In this document: one piece after another, positions 17,422-25,192 of the stretch
Numbering within the stretch: position 1 is the first letter of the stretch
Layout of the letters: every line of letters begins with the position of its first letter
Assembly (NCBI GenBank): GCA_913061125.1
Contig: CAJXUB010000016.1
Location: 1-38,870, forward strand
DNA from: an uncultured Flavobacteriaceae bacterium
Lineage (GTDB): Bacteria > Bacteroidota > Bacteroidia > Flavobacteriales > Flavobacteriaceae
Direction: 5' to 3'
Length of the DNA stretch: 38,870 bases
Translations under genes and position numbers: made by a program
Notes under the pieces: model-generated
Seen by the model: the letters and a program-made list of their open reading frames with translations, nothing else
Database searches by the model: none
What the model was told of the DNA's origin: nothing

Positions 17422-17437
17422 TTTGAGTGTACTCAAA
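17422..17437. promoter_or_regulatory. Perfect inverted repeat over the kynU transcription start, candidate operator
   Basis: On the coding strand this reads TTTGAGTACACTCAAA, two perfect 7-base arms around 2 bases. It overlaps the end of the -7 box and the predicted start of transcription, where a bound dimeric regulator would block or tune initiation. The regulator is not in the window; Lrp/AsnC-type KynR is the known regulator of kyn genes in Proteobacteria, but any link to it here is guesswork. Confidence 0.6.
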
Positions 17438-17462
17438 TGTAGGTATTTTTGTCCGATTACAA
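17434..17462 (-). promoter_or_regulatory. Promoter of the kynurenine operon
   Basis: On the minus strand a TTG (-33 box, 17460-17462) is followed after 18 bases by TACATTTG (-7 box, 17434-17441). This is the best full match to the Bacteroidota promoter in the window. The predicted start near 17429 gives a leader of under 20 bases before the kynU TTG codon. Confidence 0.75.
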
Positions 17463-17484
17463 AATTAGTGTTACGTATTGAAAA

Positions 17485-18147
17485 TCAGTGATTTTCTTTT
17501 AGAAGCTGTGGAAATTTAGCTTTAAAACGCTTCAGTCTGGGGATAGATACATTTCGGACGTAAGGATTATTGGGATGAAGACGCTCGTAATTTTGGTGGT
17601 AATCTTCGGCTTTCCAAAATTTCTGAAACGGATACACCTCTGCGGCAACGGTTGTGTTTTCTTTCGTTGCAATTTCTTCTTTTTTCTTTAGAATGAGTCC
17701 CTTTTGGGTTTCGTTTTGATAAAAAATAATGGAGCGGTATTGCGGCCCTCTGTCTGGGCCTTGGCCATTAATCTGTGCTACATTTTGAGACCCGAAATAA
17801 ACATCCAAAAGGGTTTCAAATGAAACCAGTGAGGGGTCGTAGAGGACTTCCACAGCTTCGGCATGACCTGTTCGGCCAGTATTGCTGAGTTCATAGGTAG
17901 GGTTGTTTGTAAACCCACCCGCATAGCCACTAATGGCTTCTTGCACACCATAGACACTTTCATAAACCGCTTCAACACACCAAAAACATCCACTGGCAAA
18001 ATAGGCCTTGGCTATGCCATTTTCCAAAGGAACTTCCACAGGGGTAGCGCTGATAACGGCTTGTTGTTTCGGATTTTGTGTAGTCTTATTTTGACAACTT
18101 AAGGCGGTACTAAACAGCAGGGGAAGTAGGATAAACATCTTTTTCAT
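17485..18147 (-). CDS. msrA: Peptide-methionine (S)-S-oxide reductase, lipoprotein form
   Basis: MsrA repairs methionine-S-sulfoxide in proteins. It has 220 residues. The ATG at 18147 starts a lipoprotein signal peptide with lipobox ALSC (Cys18), so this copy is exported and lipid-anchored. The catalytic motif is GCFWC with C54 and C57; no other Cys is present in the mature domain apart from the lipidated one, so recycling probably uses this pair or an outside reductant. GYAGG, TGHAEAVEV, GPQYRS and KAEDYHQNY are family blocks. The gene stands between two unrelated transcription units, behind a terminator. Confidence 0.96.
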   Translation of the reverse strand: MKKMFILLPLLFSTALSCQNKTTQNPKQQAVISATPVEVPLENGIAKAYFASGCFWCVEAVYESVYGVQEAISGYAGGFTNNPTYELSNTGRTGHAEAVEVLYDPSLVSFETLLDVYFGSQNVAQINGQGPDRGPQYRSIIFYQNETQKGLILKKKEEIATKENTTVAAEVYPFQKFWKAEDYHQNYERLHPNNPYVRNVSIPRLKRFKAKFPQLLKENH

Positions 18148-18212
18148 GGTGCATTCATTTGTTGTAAAATTAGGTAACCCATCGCGATTTTTTGTGAAAT
18201 TTTTATTAAAAT

Positions 18213-18239
18213 AAAACCCCCACAATTTGTGAGGGTTTT
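18213..18239 (-). terminator. Terminator after the coiled-coil gene
   Basis: On the minus strand the hairpin is AAAACCCTCAC, loop AAATT, GTGGGGGTTTT: an 11-bp stem with one T-G pair followed by T-rich sequence. The A and T flanks make it potentially bidirectional. It separates the 18260-19039 gene from msrA. Confidence 0.82.
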
Positions 18240-18259
18240 GTAATGAATTGTAGGGTTAT

Positions 18260-19039
18260 TTATATGGTAGAAAATAACTTATCCATTTTTACTTTTTGTT
18301 CTTCAGCGAGTTCAGCATCCACCAAAATTCGGCCGCTGTGTTCGTCCGTGATAATTTTTTTTCGGGCGGCAATCTCAACCTGAACTTGAGGCGGAATGGT
18401 GAAATACGACCCCCCAGAAGCGCCACGTTCGATGGGGACAACGGCCAGTCCGTTTTTCACACTGCCTCTGATTCTGGAATAGGCCTTAGCCAAACGCTCT
18501 TCAATTTTGGTTTTGTATTCTTCAGATTTTTCCAAAAGAACATCTTCTTCTTTTTGCGTCTCGGCCAATATGGCATCCAAATCGCCTTTTTTGTGTTTCA
18601 GGTGGTCTTTACGTTCTTTTAAACGCTCTTTAGCTCCATCGATGGCTTCATTTTTTTGTTCAATTTGCGCCTTAAACTCCTTGATGTGTTTTTCGGCCAA
18701 TTGGATTTCAAGATCCTGAAATTCAATTTCTTTGGCCAACGAGTTAAACTCCCTGTTATTGCGAACATTCTTTTGCTGTTCGTTGTATTTTTTGATTAAA
18801 GTTTTAGCTTCTTCAATCAGATTTTTCTTGCCTTTAATTTGATTGTCAATATCGGTCAGGTTATCTTCCATTTTTTGTAACCGCAGTTTGAAGCCCTCAA
18901 CTTCGTCCTCTAAATCGCGCACCTCAAGAGGCAATTCGCCACGAACGTTTCGGATTTCATCCACTCTAGAATCGATGAGTTGCAAGTCGTACAATGCTCT
19001 CAGTTTTTCTTCAACCGTCAGCTCTTTCTTCTTAGCCAT
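18260..19039 (-). CDS. Coiled-coil protein of the C4-type zinc-ribbon family, zinc ligands lost
   Basis: This is a 259-residue protein with a long charged coiled coil (about residues 10-190) and a short C-terminal domain. It is recognisable as the DUF164/zinc-ribbon family from VVPIERGASGGS, IPPQVQVEI and DEHSGRILVD. Family members normally have CGGC and CExCGR there; in this protein the four positions read S208, S211, D232 and S235, and there is no Cys in the whole protein. It is the second gene after nif3, with a 2-base gap, an arrangement I recall as conserved in Bacteroidota. A nucleic-acid or regulatory role has been proposed for relatives; here it is unknown. Confidence 0.9.
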   Translation of the reverse strand: MAKKKELTVEEKLRALYDLQLIDSRVDEIRNVRGELPLEVRDLEDEVEGFKLRLQKMEDNLTDIDNQIKGKKNLIEEAKTLIKKYNEQQKNVRNNREFNSLAKEIEFQDLEIQLAEKHIKEFKAQIEQKNEAIDGAKERLKERKDHLKHKKGDLDAILAETQKEEDVLLEKSEEYKTKIEERLAKAYSRIRGSVKNGLAVVPIERGASGGSYFTIPPQVQVEIAARKKIITDEHSGRILVDAELAEEQKVKMDKLFSTI

Positions 19040-19041
19040 AC

Positions 19042-20136
19042 TTATTTATACTTTACCGGGTTTGTATTGATCTTTGATAAAAGGACTGCAAAATTAGGAA
19101 TTTTTTTCGTAAGATAGGCCGTCAAAAGAGTTTTTGTGAATTGCTCACTTTCATAATGACCGATATCCATCAGGAGGATCTGATGTTCTGCAGTAAAAAA
19201 ATCATGATATTTCAGGTCAGCCGTAAGGTAAGCATCCGCTCCTGCGGCTTTGGCTGCTTCTATTCCAAAACTTCCCGATCCACCCAATACAGCAACTTTT
19301 TTTATTGTTTTTCCAAGAAGGTTTGAGTGACGGATAACGCCACAGTTAAACTTTAATTTTACAAATTCTAAAAATTTAGTGTCCTCCATGGATTTTTCCA
19401 ATTTGCCAATCATCCCCATCCCGATGTGCTGATTTTTATTGTCAAGAGTTGAAACTTCGTAAGCAATTTCCTCGTAGGGGTGGGCCATAAAAAGTGTTTT
19501 TAAAATACTGGATTCCAAATGTTTAGCATAAACAAAACTGATTTTTATTTCTTCCACTTTTTGAAGTTTGTGGCGTTGGCCAACGGTTGGGTTGGAATGT
19601 TCGTTACCTCTAAACGTCCCTTCGCCATTTCCACTAAAACTGCAATGGTCGTAATTTCCAACAGCCCCAGCACCAGCCTTAAATAAGGCGGTACGCAACG
19701 TTTCGGCTTGTGGTTTTGGAACAAAAGTGGTCAGTTTTTTCACCGTGCCAGATTGTGGTATTAATACAGATTTTTGTTTTAGGCCCAATTGGTTGCACAC
19801 TTCGGCACTGACCCCTTCAAAAGCATTATCTAAGGCAGTATGTATGGCAAAAATGGCAATGTCGTGTTTGATGGCTTTGAGCACTGCACGTTCCACATAA
19901 GTCGCTCCAGTGATGGATTTAAGCCCTTTAAAAATGATAGGATGAAAGCTGACAATTAAATTGCAATTTTCCTCAATGGCTTCTTCAACCACCTCAGGTA
20001 GGGTATCCAAGGTGACCAAAATACCAGAAACTTTTGCACGTTTATCGCCTACCAAAAGCCCAACATTATCGAAATCTTCAGCATAAGCCAATGGGGCAAG
20101 GTCCTCGAGATGTTTAATAACGTCCTGAACTATCAT
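19042..20136 (-). CDS. Nif3-like dinuclear metal centre protein
   Basis: This is a 364-residue NIF3/YbgI family protein with the long form that carries an inserted domain (about residues 125-235) between the two halves. Metal-site segments are SFHPIIFKGLK, AIHTALDNAFEGVS and the C-terminal DIGHYESEQF. Members form toroidal hexamers; one role suggested for the family is GTP cyclohydrolase-related, but no function is settled. It is transcribed with the coiled-coil gene downstream and divergently from lpxK. Confidence 0.94.
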   Translation of the reverse strand: MIVQDVIKHLEDLAPLAYAEDFDNVGLLVGDKRAKVSGILVTLDTLPEVVEEAIEENCNLIVSFHPIIFKGLKSITGATYVERAVLKAIKHDIAIFAIHTALDNAFEGVSAEVCNQLGLKQKSVLIPQSGTVKKLTTFVPKPQAETLRTALFKAGAGAVGNYDHCSFSGNGEGTFRGNEHSNPTVGQRHKLQKVEEIKISFVYAKHLESSILKTLFMAHPYEEIAYEVSTLDNKNQHIGMGMIGKLEKSMEDTKFLEFVKLKFNCGVIRHSNLLGKTIKKVAVLGGSGSFGIEAAKAAGADAYLTADLKYHDFFTAEHQILLMDIGHYESEQFTKTLLTAYLTKKIPNFAVLLSKINTNPVKYK

Positions 20137-20153
20137 AAAATTTTGTTTAACAT

Positions 20154-20161
20154 CAAAGATA
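20154..20161 (-). promoter_or_regulatory. -7 box TATCTTTG for the nif3 operon
   Basis: This is an exact consensus match on the minus strand, 17 bases before the nif3 ATG, in the 45-base divergent gap with lpxK. No clear -33 box is seen. Confidence 0.5.
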
Positions 20162-20181
20162 AAATAATTACTTTCGTTGTA

Positions 20182-21183
20182 ATGAAGCTTTTAAGAAAAA
20201 TATTATGGCCTCTGAATGTTCTTTATTTTTTGGTCGTTTGGTGTCGCAATCGCTGTTATGATTTCGGAATCTTAAAATCTAAATCGTACGATTTACCCCT
20301 AATTTGTGTGGGGAATTTATCTGTTGGCGGTACAGGAAAAACCCCAATGGTAGAATATCTAGTACAATTGTTCGAGCCCAAATTTAGGGTAGCTATTTTG
20401 AGTCGGGGCTATGGCCGACAATCAAGGGGATTTCAGTTGGCCGATGCCAACTCAACAGCCAAAACCATTGGCGATGAGCCCTTTCAAATGGCTCAAAAAT
20501 TTCCCAACATCACGGTAGCAGTGGATGCCAACCGCCAGCGGGGTATTGAAATGCTTCAAACCCTGAATACGCCACCAGAGCTAATTTTATTGGATGATGC
20601 CTTTCAGCATCGGAGCGTGACCCCAAAATTTTCAATGGTATTGACGCCTTACAGCGATTTGTATTGCGACGATTTGGTCCTGCCCGCAGGAAACCTCCGA
20701 GAGCCAAGGTCGGGGGCGAAACGAGCCCAAATGGTGGTGGTTACTAAATGTCCAGACAATCTACATCCTACTGAAAAACAACAGATTATAGAACGGCTCG
20801 ATATCAATCCCAACCAACATTTATTTTTTAGTTCCGTTGCCTATTCCGATACCATTATTTCTAAAACAAAGCAACGCCCGTTGGTGGGTCTTAAAACCCG
20901 AAAATTTACCTTGGTAACAGGAATTGCCAACGCAAATCCTTTGGTAAACCATTTGGTAAAATTGGGTTTGAAATTTGAACATTTGGAATTTCCAGATCAC
21001 CATGATTTTTCTAAAAAGGAACTAAGTGTCATCGCCTCTAAATCGATGATTTTGACCACTGAAAAGGATTTTTCTAGACTTCGATTTATACCCCACGAGC
21101 AACTGTATTATTTACCTATTACCATAAAAATTGACACTCCAGAAAATTTTGAACACGTGCTGCTGGAAGTTGTAAAAAAATAA
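20182..21183 (+). CDS. lpxK: Tetraacyldisaccharide 4'-kinase
   Basis: LpxK phosphorylates the lipid A disaccharide at the inner membrane, the sixth step of lipid A synthesis. It has 333 residues. The basic, aromatic N-terminus (residues 1-22) is the usual membrane-associated helix. The P-loop is GNLSVGGTGKTP (about residues 44-55), with LSRGYGR, GDEPFQMAQKFP, LLDDAFQHRSV and FPDHHDFS following. The ATG at 20182 is chosen because longer starts run into the divergent promoter region. Confidence 0.97.
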   Translation: MKLLRKILWPLNVLYFLVVWCRNRCYDFGILKSKSYDLPLICVGNLSVGGTGKTPMVEYLVQLFEPKFRVAILSRGYGRQSRGFQLADANSTAKTIGDEPFQMAQKFPNITVAVDANRQRGIEMLQTLNTPPELILLDDAFQHRSVTPKFSMVLTPYSDLYCDDLVLPAGNLREPRSGAKRAQMVVVTKCPDNLHPTEKQQIIERLDINPNQHLFFSSVAYSDTIISKTKQRPLVGLKTRKFTLVTGIANANPLVNHLVKLGLKFEHLEFPDHHDFSKKELSVIASKSMILTTEKDFSRLRFIPHEQLYYLPITIKIDTPENFEHVLLEVVKK

Positions 21184-21185
21184 GA

Positions 21186-22175
21186 CTAGTGAAGTTGCCT
21201 GATGAGGTCTATTATTCGTGACGAGTAGCCCGTTTCGTTATCGTACCATCCGATAATTTTCACCATTTTCCCCAAAACAGAGGTCATTTGAGCATCAAAA
21301 ACGCACGAGTGCGTATTGCCGATGACGTCGATGGAAACGATGGGGTCTTCCGTATATTCCAGGATGCCCTTAAATTGAGTTTCAGAAGCAGATTTAAACG
21401 CTTCATTAATTGCCTCCACAGAGGTTTCGGTTTTGACGTTAAACGTAATATCGGTCAGCGATCCATTAATTACCGGAACCCGAATTCCACAACCTCCAAT
21501 AGTTTGGGCCAGATCAGGAAAAATTTTGGTTAATGCCTTGGCAGCTCCAGTGGTAGTGGGTACAATGGATTGCCCAGCTGCCCGTGCACGGCGCAAATCG
21601 TGGTGAGGTTGGTCGTGTAAACTCTGATCGGTGGTGTAGGAATGAACCGTTGTGATATACGCCTGATCGATTCCACATAAGTCGTTAATTATGGCCAGCA
21701 TTGGAGCAGCATTGTTGGTGGTACAGGAGGCATTCGAAATGATAAAATCGTTGTCTGTAATTGTATTTTCATTCACCCCAAGAACAATAGTTTTAATGTC
21801 ACTTTCCAAAGGGGGAACGCTCAAAATAACACGTTTTGCTCCATTTTTAATGTGGTAATTAAGCTCTTTTTTGGATTTAAATTTCCCAGTGGCCTCAATT
21901 ACCACATCAATATCGTGTGGTGTCCAGTCGATGGATTTTGGGTGACGCTCGTTTGATAAAACAATAGTATTATTCCCCACTTCAAGAGTCATATCCTCGC
22001 AAGACATTTGGGTATGAAGTGTTCCATGAATGCTATCGTACTGAAGCAGGTGGGCTAAAGTTTTGGCGTCCGCCAAATCATTAACCGCCACAACCTCAAT
22101 GTCGTGTTGCGTTAAGAGCAAGCGGAACACCCGTCGGCCTATGCGTCCAAAGCCGTTGATGCCAACACGAATCAT
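21186..22175 (-). CDS. gap: Type I glyceraldehyde-3-phosphate dehydrogenase
   Basis: This is a 329-residue NAD-type GAPDH. INGFGRIGRR is the nucleotide fold, D33 in VNDLAD suggests NAD, and the catalytic Cys151 is in NASCTTNN. The residue four after it, Cys in many GAPDHs, is Asn155. TVHSYTTDQ holds the catalytic His, and RRARAAGQSIVPTTTGAAKA and RVPVINGSLTD follow. The ATG overlaps the lipA stop by one base (TAATG), an unusual partner. Bacteroidota often have more than one GAPDH, so this may not be the main glycolytic copy. Confidence 0.96.
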   Translation of the reverse strand: MIRVGINGFGRIGRRVFRLLLTQHDIEVVAVNDLADAKTLAHLLQYDSIHGTLHTQMSCEDMTLEVGNNTIVLSNERHPKSIDWTPHDIDVVIEATGKFKSKKELNYHIKNGAKRVILSVPPLESDIKTIVLGVNENTITDNDFIISNASCTTNNAAPMLAIINDLCGIDQAYITTVHSYTTDQSLHDQPHHDLRRARAAGQSIVPTTTGAAKALTKIFPDLAQTIGGCGIRVPVINGSLTDITFNVKTETSVEAINEAFKSASETQFKGILEYTEDPIVSIDVIGNTHSCVFDAQMTSVLGKMVKIIGWYDNETGYSSRIIDLIRQLH

Positions 22176-23050
22176 TAATTGATATGTTTTTGCGCTTTGT
22201 ACGACGATCTTACAAGGGCACTACTTTCCACATGGCGGAATCCTAAATCCAGTCCAATTGTTTCATATTCCTTAAATTGATCTGGTGTGATAAATTCCTT
22301 CACAGGGAGGTGTTTTTTGCTGGGTTGAAGGTATTGACCAATGGTTACAACATCGACATTGGCAGCTTTTAAATCGTGGAGGGTTTCAATAACTTCCTCC
22401 CGTGTTTCGCCTAACCCAAGCATAAGCCCTGTTTTCGTGCGGCGTTGTCCCTGGTCTTTGAGGTATTTTAATACGTCCAAACTGCGGTCGTATTTGGCTT
22501 GAATTCGAACCTCTCTTGTTAGACGTCTTACGGTTTCCATGTTGTGCGATACCACTTCGGGAGCAACATCAATGATGCGGTCAATGTGTTTTTCAATGCC
22601 TTGAAAATCGGGGATTAATGTTTCCATTGTAGTATTCGGATTCATGCGCCTAACGGCTTGTACTGTTTCGGCCCACATGATACTCCCCATGTCTTTCAGA
22701 TCGTCGCGATCTACACTTGTTAAAACGGCATGTTTGATGTTCATGATTTTTATGGAACGGGCAACTTTTTCGGGTTCGTCCCAATCTACAGATTCTGGTC
22801 GTCCAGTTTTAACCCCACAAAATCCGCAAGAACGAGTACAAACATTCCCAAGAATCATAAAGGTTGCTGTACCCTCGCCCCAACATTCGCCCATATTGGG
22901 ACAGCTTCCGGAGGTGCAAATCGTGTTTAGTTTGTATTTGTCGACTAACCCACGAAGTTCAGTATATTTTTTTCCAGTTGGAAGTTTCACACGCAACCAT
23001 TTGGGTTTGGTTTTATGGTCTTTAGGTTGTATTAGGGTATTTGTGGACAT
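22175..23050 (-). CDS. lipA: Lipoyl synthase
   Basis: LipA inserts two sulfurs into protein-bound octanoyl groups. It has 291 residues. The auxiliary cluster cysteines are C45, C50 and C56 ([12 protein letters not shown]), the radical-SAM cluster is C71-x3-C75-x2-C78 (CTRSCGFC), and the terminal RSSY holds the serine ligand of the auxiliary cluster. Promoter elements lie 17 bases upstream. gap follows with a one-base overlap. Confidence 0.98.
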   Translation of the reverse strand: MSTNTLIQPKDHKTKPKWLRVKLPTGKKYTELRGLVDKYKLNTICTSGSCPNMGECWGEGTATFMILGNVCTRSCGFCGVKTGRPESVDWDEPEKVARSIKIMNIKHAVLTSVDRDDLKDMGSIMWAETVQAVRRMNPNTTMETLIPDFQGIEKHIDRIIDVAPEVVSHNMETVRRLTREVRIQAKYDRSLDVLKYLKDQGQRRTKTGLMLGLGETREEVIETLHDLKAANVDVVTIGQYLQPSKKHLPVKEFITPDQFKEYETIGLDLGFRHVESSALVRSSYKAQKHIN

Positions 23051-23067
23051 GAAATTTATTTGAATAA

Positions 23068-23101
23068 CAAAGATACAAAGTATTCCATAAATAAATCACA
23101 A
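23068..23101 (-). promoter_or_regulatory. Promoter of lipA-gap
   Basis: On the minus strand TTG (23099-23101) is followed after 23 bases by the -7 box TATCTTTG (23068-23075). The -33 box overlaps the last codon of the upstream Nramp-like gene. Confidence 0.6.
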
Positions 23102-24310
23102 AATACTGAGATACCAAATGTTAAATCCAATTAAAAAAAGAATTCCAGTTATGCTCCAAATGCGCATTGGTTTGGAGGGTTGCCACTTGGTTGGCGTGTG
23201 TTTGCTGCAAATCAGAATGTAATTCATAATGGCATAGAATGGGGCGGTTAAAAAGGAGAGTATGGTTGCAATTTTTATCAGGGTGCCCATTTCTGACAAA
23301 AAGAAGAAAAAGATTGAAATGGTTCCTAAAATCAACACAATCAACCAAGCGGTATATCCATTTGTATTGGGGTGGTTTTGCAGTAGTTCAATACTTTTAT
23401 TTAAAGCTCTAGGGGAGGCATCCAATGTGGTTAGGGTGGTGCTAAACATCGTTGTTAGTGCTGCTGCTCCAATAATGGCATAGGTCCAATCGCCCAAATT
23501 TTGAGTGTACATGTCGATGAGCTGCAATGAAAATTCACCACCGTTATTGCTGAATGTCTTTCCAGTGCCAAACATTACCAATCCCCCAAGCATCAAAAAT
23601 CCGACCCCCAAAATAATCGTTCCGATGTATCCAATATTGAAGTCCATCAGCGCCGTTTTGGCACTAAAGGTTTCGAGGTTTTTCCTCTTTTGTATGGCCC
23701 ATAGGGAGTGCCAAATTGAGACGTCTAGCGGCGCTGGCATCCAACCCATAAAAGCGATTAAAAAGATAAATTCATAATCTGTTTTTGGAACAATTTGAGA
23801 CCACTGTATTGGACTTTGATGATTACAAAAAGCAACACCAACCGCAACTATTGTGGATAGACTTAAAACAACAATAATTACTTTCATCATGTTGTCCAAA
23901 AGCTTGTATTTTCCGATCATCAATAACCCAAAACACAGACTCAGAATAATCACTGTCCATCCCTCTACACTCACGTTGAGGCCAAAAATAGATGAGGCAA
24001 TTCCTGCCGTTACAATCGTTACAGCAGTTTGAATGGTAAACATGGTTCCGAGGGTCAAAATGGTGTAAAGAATTAAAGCTCCTTTTCCTAATTTTTGATA
24101 CCCTTCCAACAAACTCTCTCCAGTAGCCGACGCATAACGCGGACCGAATTGAAAAAACGGGTATTTGATGGTATTGATTAGAAGAAGCGCCCACAACAAT
24201 CCAAAACCAAAATTAGCCCCCGCTTTGGTCGATTGGACCAAATGCGACACCCCAATGGCGGCTCCCGCAAAAAGCAATCCTGGACCTAATTTTTGCAGTA
24301 ATTTTATCAT
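23096..24310 (-). CDS. Nramp-like membrane protein with altered metal-site motifs
   Basis: This is a 404-residue integral membrane protein with about 11 hydrophobic segments. It aligns to the Nramp/SLC11 family from its first residues (GPGLLFAG to AGANFGFGLLW) without gaps. In that alignment the TM1 motif DPGN is replaced by GVSH (residues 19-22), and the TM6 motif MPHN by MPAP. Both carry the metal ligands of canonical Nramp, so Mn/Fe transport cannot be assumed; Mg2+, another solute or a sensory role are all open. Its ATG overlaps the sigma factor stop (ATGA), so the two are translated together. Confidence 0.9.
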   Translation of the reverse strand: MIKLLQKLGPGLLFAGAAIGVSHLVQSTKAGANFGFGLLWALLLINTIKYPFFQFGPRYASATGESLLEGYQKLGKGALILYTILTLGTMFTIQTAVTIVTAGIASSIFGLNVSVEGWTVIILSLCFGLLMIGKYKLLDNMMKVIIVVLSLSTIVAVGVAFCNHQSPIQWSQIVPKTDYEFIFLIAFMGWMPAPLDVSIWHSLWAIQKRKNLETFSAKTALMDFNIGYIGTIILGVGFLMLGGLVMFGTGKTFSNNGGEFSLQLIDMYTQNLGDWTYAIIGAAALTTMFSTTLTTLDASPRALNKSIELLQNHPNTNGYTAWLIVLILGTISIFFFFLSEMGTLIKIATILSFLTAPFYAIMNYILICSKHTPTKWQPSKPMRIWSITGILFLIGFNIWYLSIL

Positions 24311-24858
24311 GGGGTACGACGAATAATATCAGCTAAAAGTTTTTTGGCGCGCAGCAATTTGACCTTGACATTATTGATGGGTGTATTGGTCATTTGTGAA
24401 ATTTCTTGATAGGAACGTTCCTGAAAAAACCGAAGTTGAATTATTTCTTGATGGTGTGGTTTTAACTTTTTGATGTCCGATAGCAACGCGGCTAAATTTT
24501 GCTCCTTGATCAGCTTATCTTCTGCCGTTGGTGCATCGTCTGGAATCCAATAGACCCTATTTTCGTCCGCCTCAGAAGTGCGATTCGTGAGGTTGTTTTT
24601 CTGGCGTTTAACCTTGTCCAAATGGGTGTTTTTGGCGATGGTAATCAACCAAGTTTTAAATTTATACTTGGAATCAAAAGAATGAATTTTGTCGAATGCT
24701 TTAAAAAATGCTTCAATAGTGATATCCTCGGCATCGTTTTCATTTTTTGTGCGTTTGATCATAAAACCAAACACATCATTCCAAAAATTTTCCAACAAGA
24801 AATTGAAAGCCAATTGGTCGTTGGCTTTAGCTTTTTCTATAGCATTGTGCAGTTCCAA
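24307..24858 (-). CDS. ECF-type RNA polymerase sigma factor
   Basis: This is a 183-residue sigma-70 family protein of ECF size. Region 2 runs about residues 12-80 (FGFMIKRTKNENDAEDITIEAFFKAF, then FKTWLITIAKN), and region 4 about residues 125-178 (LSDIKKLKPHHQEIIQLRFF, YQEIS, NNVKVKLLRAKKLL). No anti-sigma factor with a ZAS or FecR fold is adjacent. It sits between the small Cys-rich membrane protein (12-base gap) and the Nramp-like gene (4-base overlap), so one of those may be its partner or target. Confidence 0.95.
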   Translation of the reverse strand: MELHNAIEKAKANDQLAFNFLLENFWNDVFGFMIKRTKNENDAEDITIEAFFKAFDKIHSFDSKYKFKTWLITIAKNTHLDKVKRQKNNLTNRTSEADENRVYWIPDDAPTAEDKLIKEQNLAALLSDIKKLKPHHQEIIQLRFFQERSYQEISQMTNTPINNVKVKLLRAKKLLADIIRRTP

Positions 24859-24870
24859 ATGGTGTTGAAT

Positions 24871-25071
24871 TTAGTTGTTTTGTCCGTCACAATCTCCAAA
24901 TTGGTCGGGTGTTTTCCCACAAAATCCACACGCTTCGCCCTCTGAATTGAGCATGGGATTTTGACTGGCGCAGGTCCCGGCAAATTTTCCTTCTTTTTTG
25001 GCCCAAAGCTTTATGGAGATGCCCGCAATTCCAAGCCCCAAAAGGATTAAAGTAATAAGTAGTAATTCCAT
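24871..25071 (-). CDS. Small membrane protein with four cysteines
   Basis: This is a 66-residue protein. An N-terminal hydrophobic helix (about residues 3-21) is followed by KLWAKKEGKF and a short Cys-rich tail with C34, C48, C51 and C61 (CGFC and TCASQNP). Proteins of this shape, annotated only as membrane or secreted protein, are common in Flavobacteriia. The four Cys could bind a metal or form disulfides; sidedness is not clear, though the basic residues after the helix favour a cytoplasmic tail. It is the first gene of the sigma-Nramp transcript. Confidence 0.82.
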   Translation of the reverse strand: MELLLITLILLGLGIAGISIKLWAKKEGKFAGTCASQNPMLNSEGEACGFCGKTPDQFGDCDGQNN

Positions 25072-25088
25072 ACAATAAAGGATTTAAA

Positions 25089-25096
25089 CAAAGATA
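25089..25096 (-). promoter_or_regulatory. -7 box TATCTTTG for the sigma operon
   Basis: This is an exact consensus match on the minus strand, 17 bases before the ATG at 25071. The rest of the 121-base divergent gap (25072-25192) is AT-rich; I see no convincing promoter for aqpZ in it. Confidence 0.5.
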
Positions 25097-25192
25097 CAAT
25101 TAAAATAATTTAAAATTTTTTAACTCGAATTGTGACTTCATTGAAATAGTTGTGTCCAAGTATTCAGACAATAAACATTAAAAACATTGTAT

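Noticed and set aside
18148-18225. Longer MsrA start at 18225
   Set aside because: It would start within the upstream terminator and place the lipoprotein signal internally; the ATG at 18147 is the natural start.
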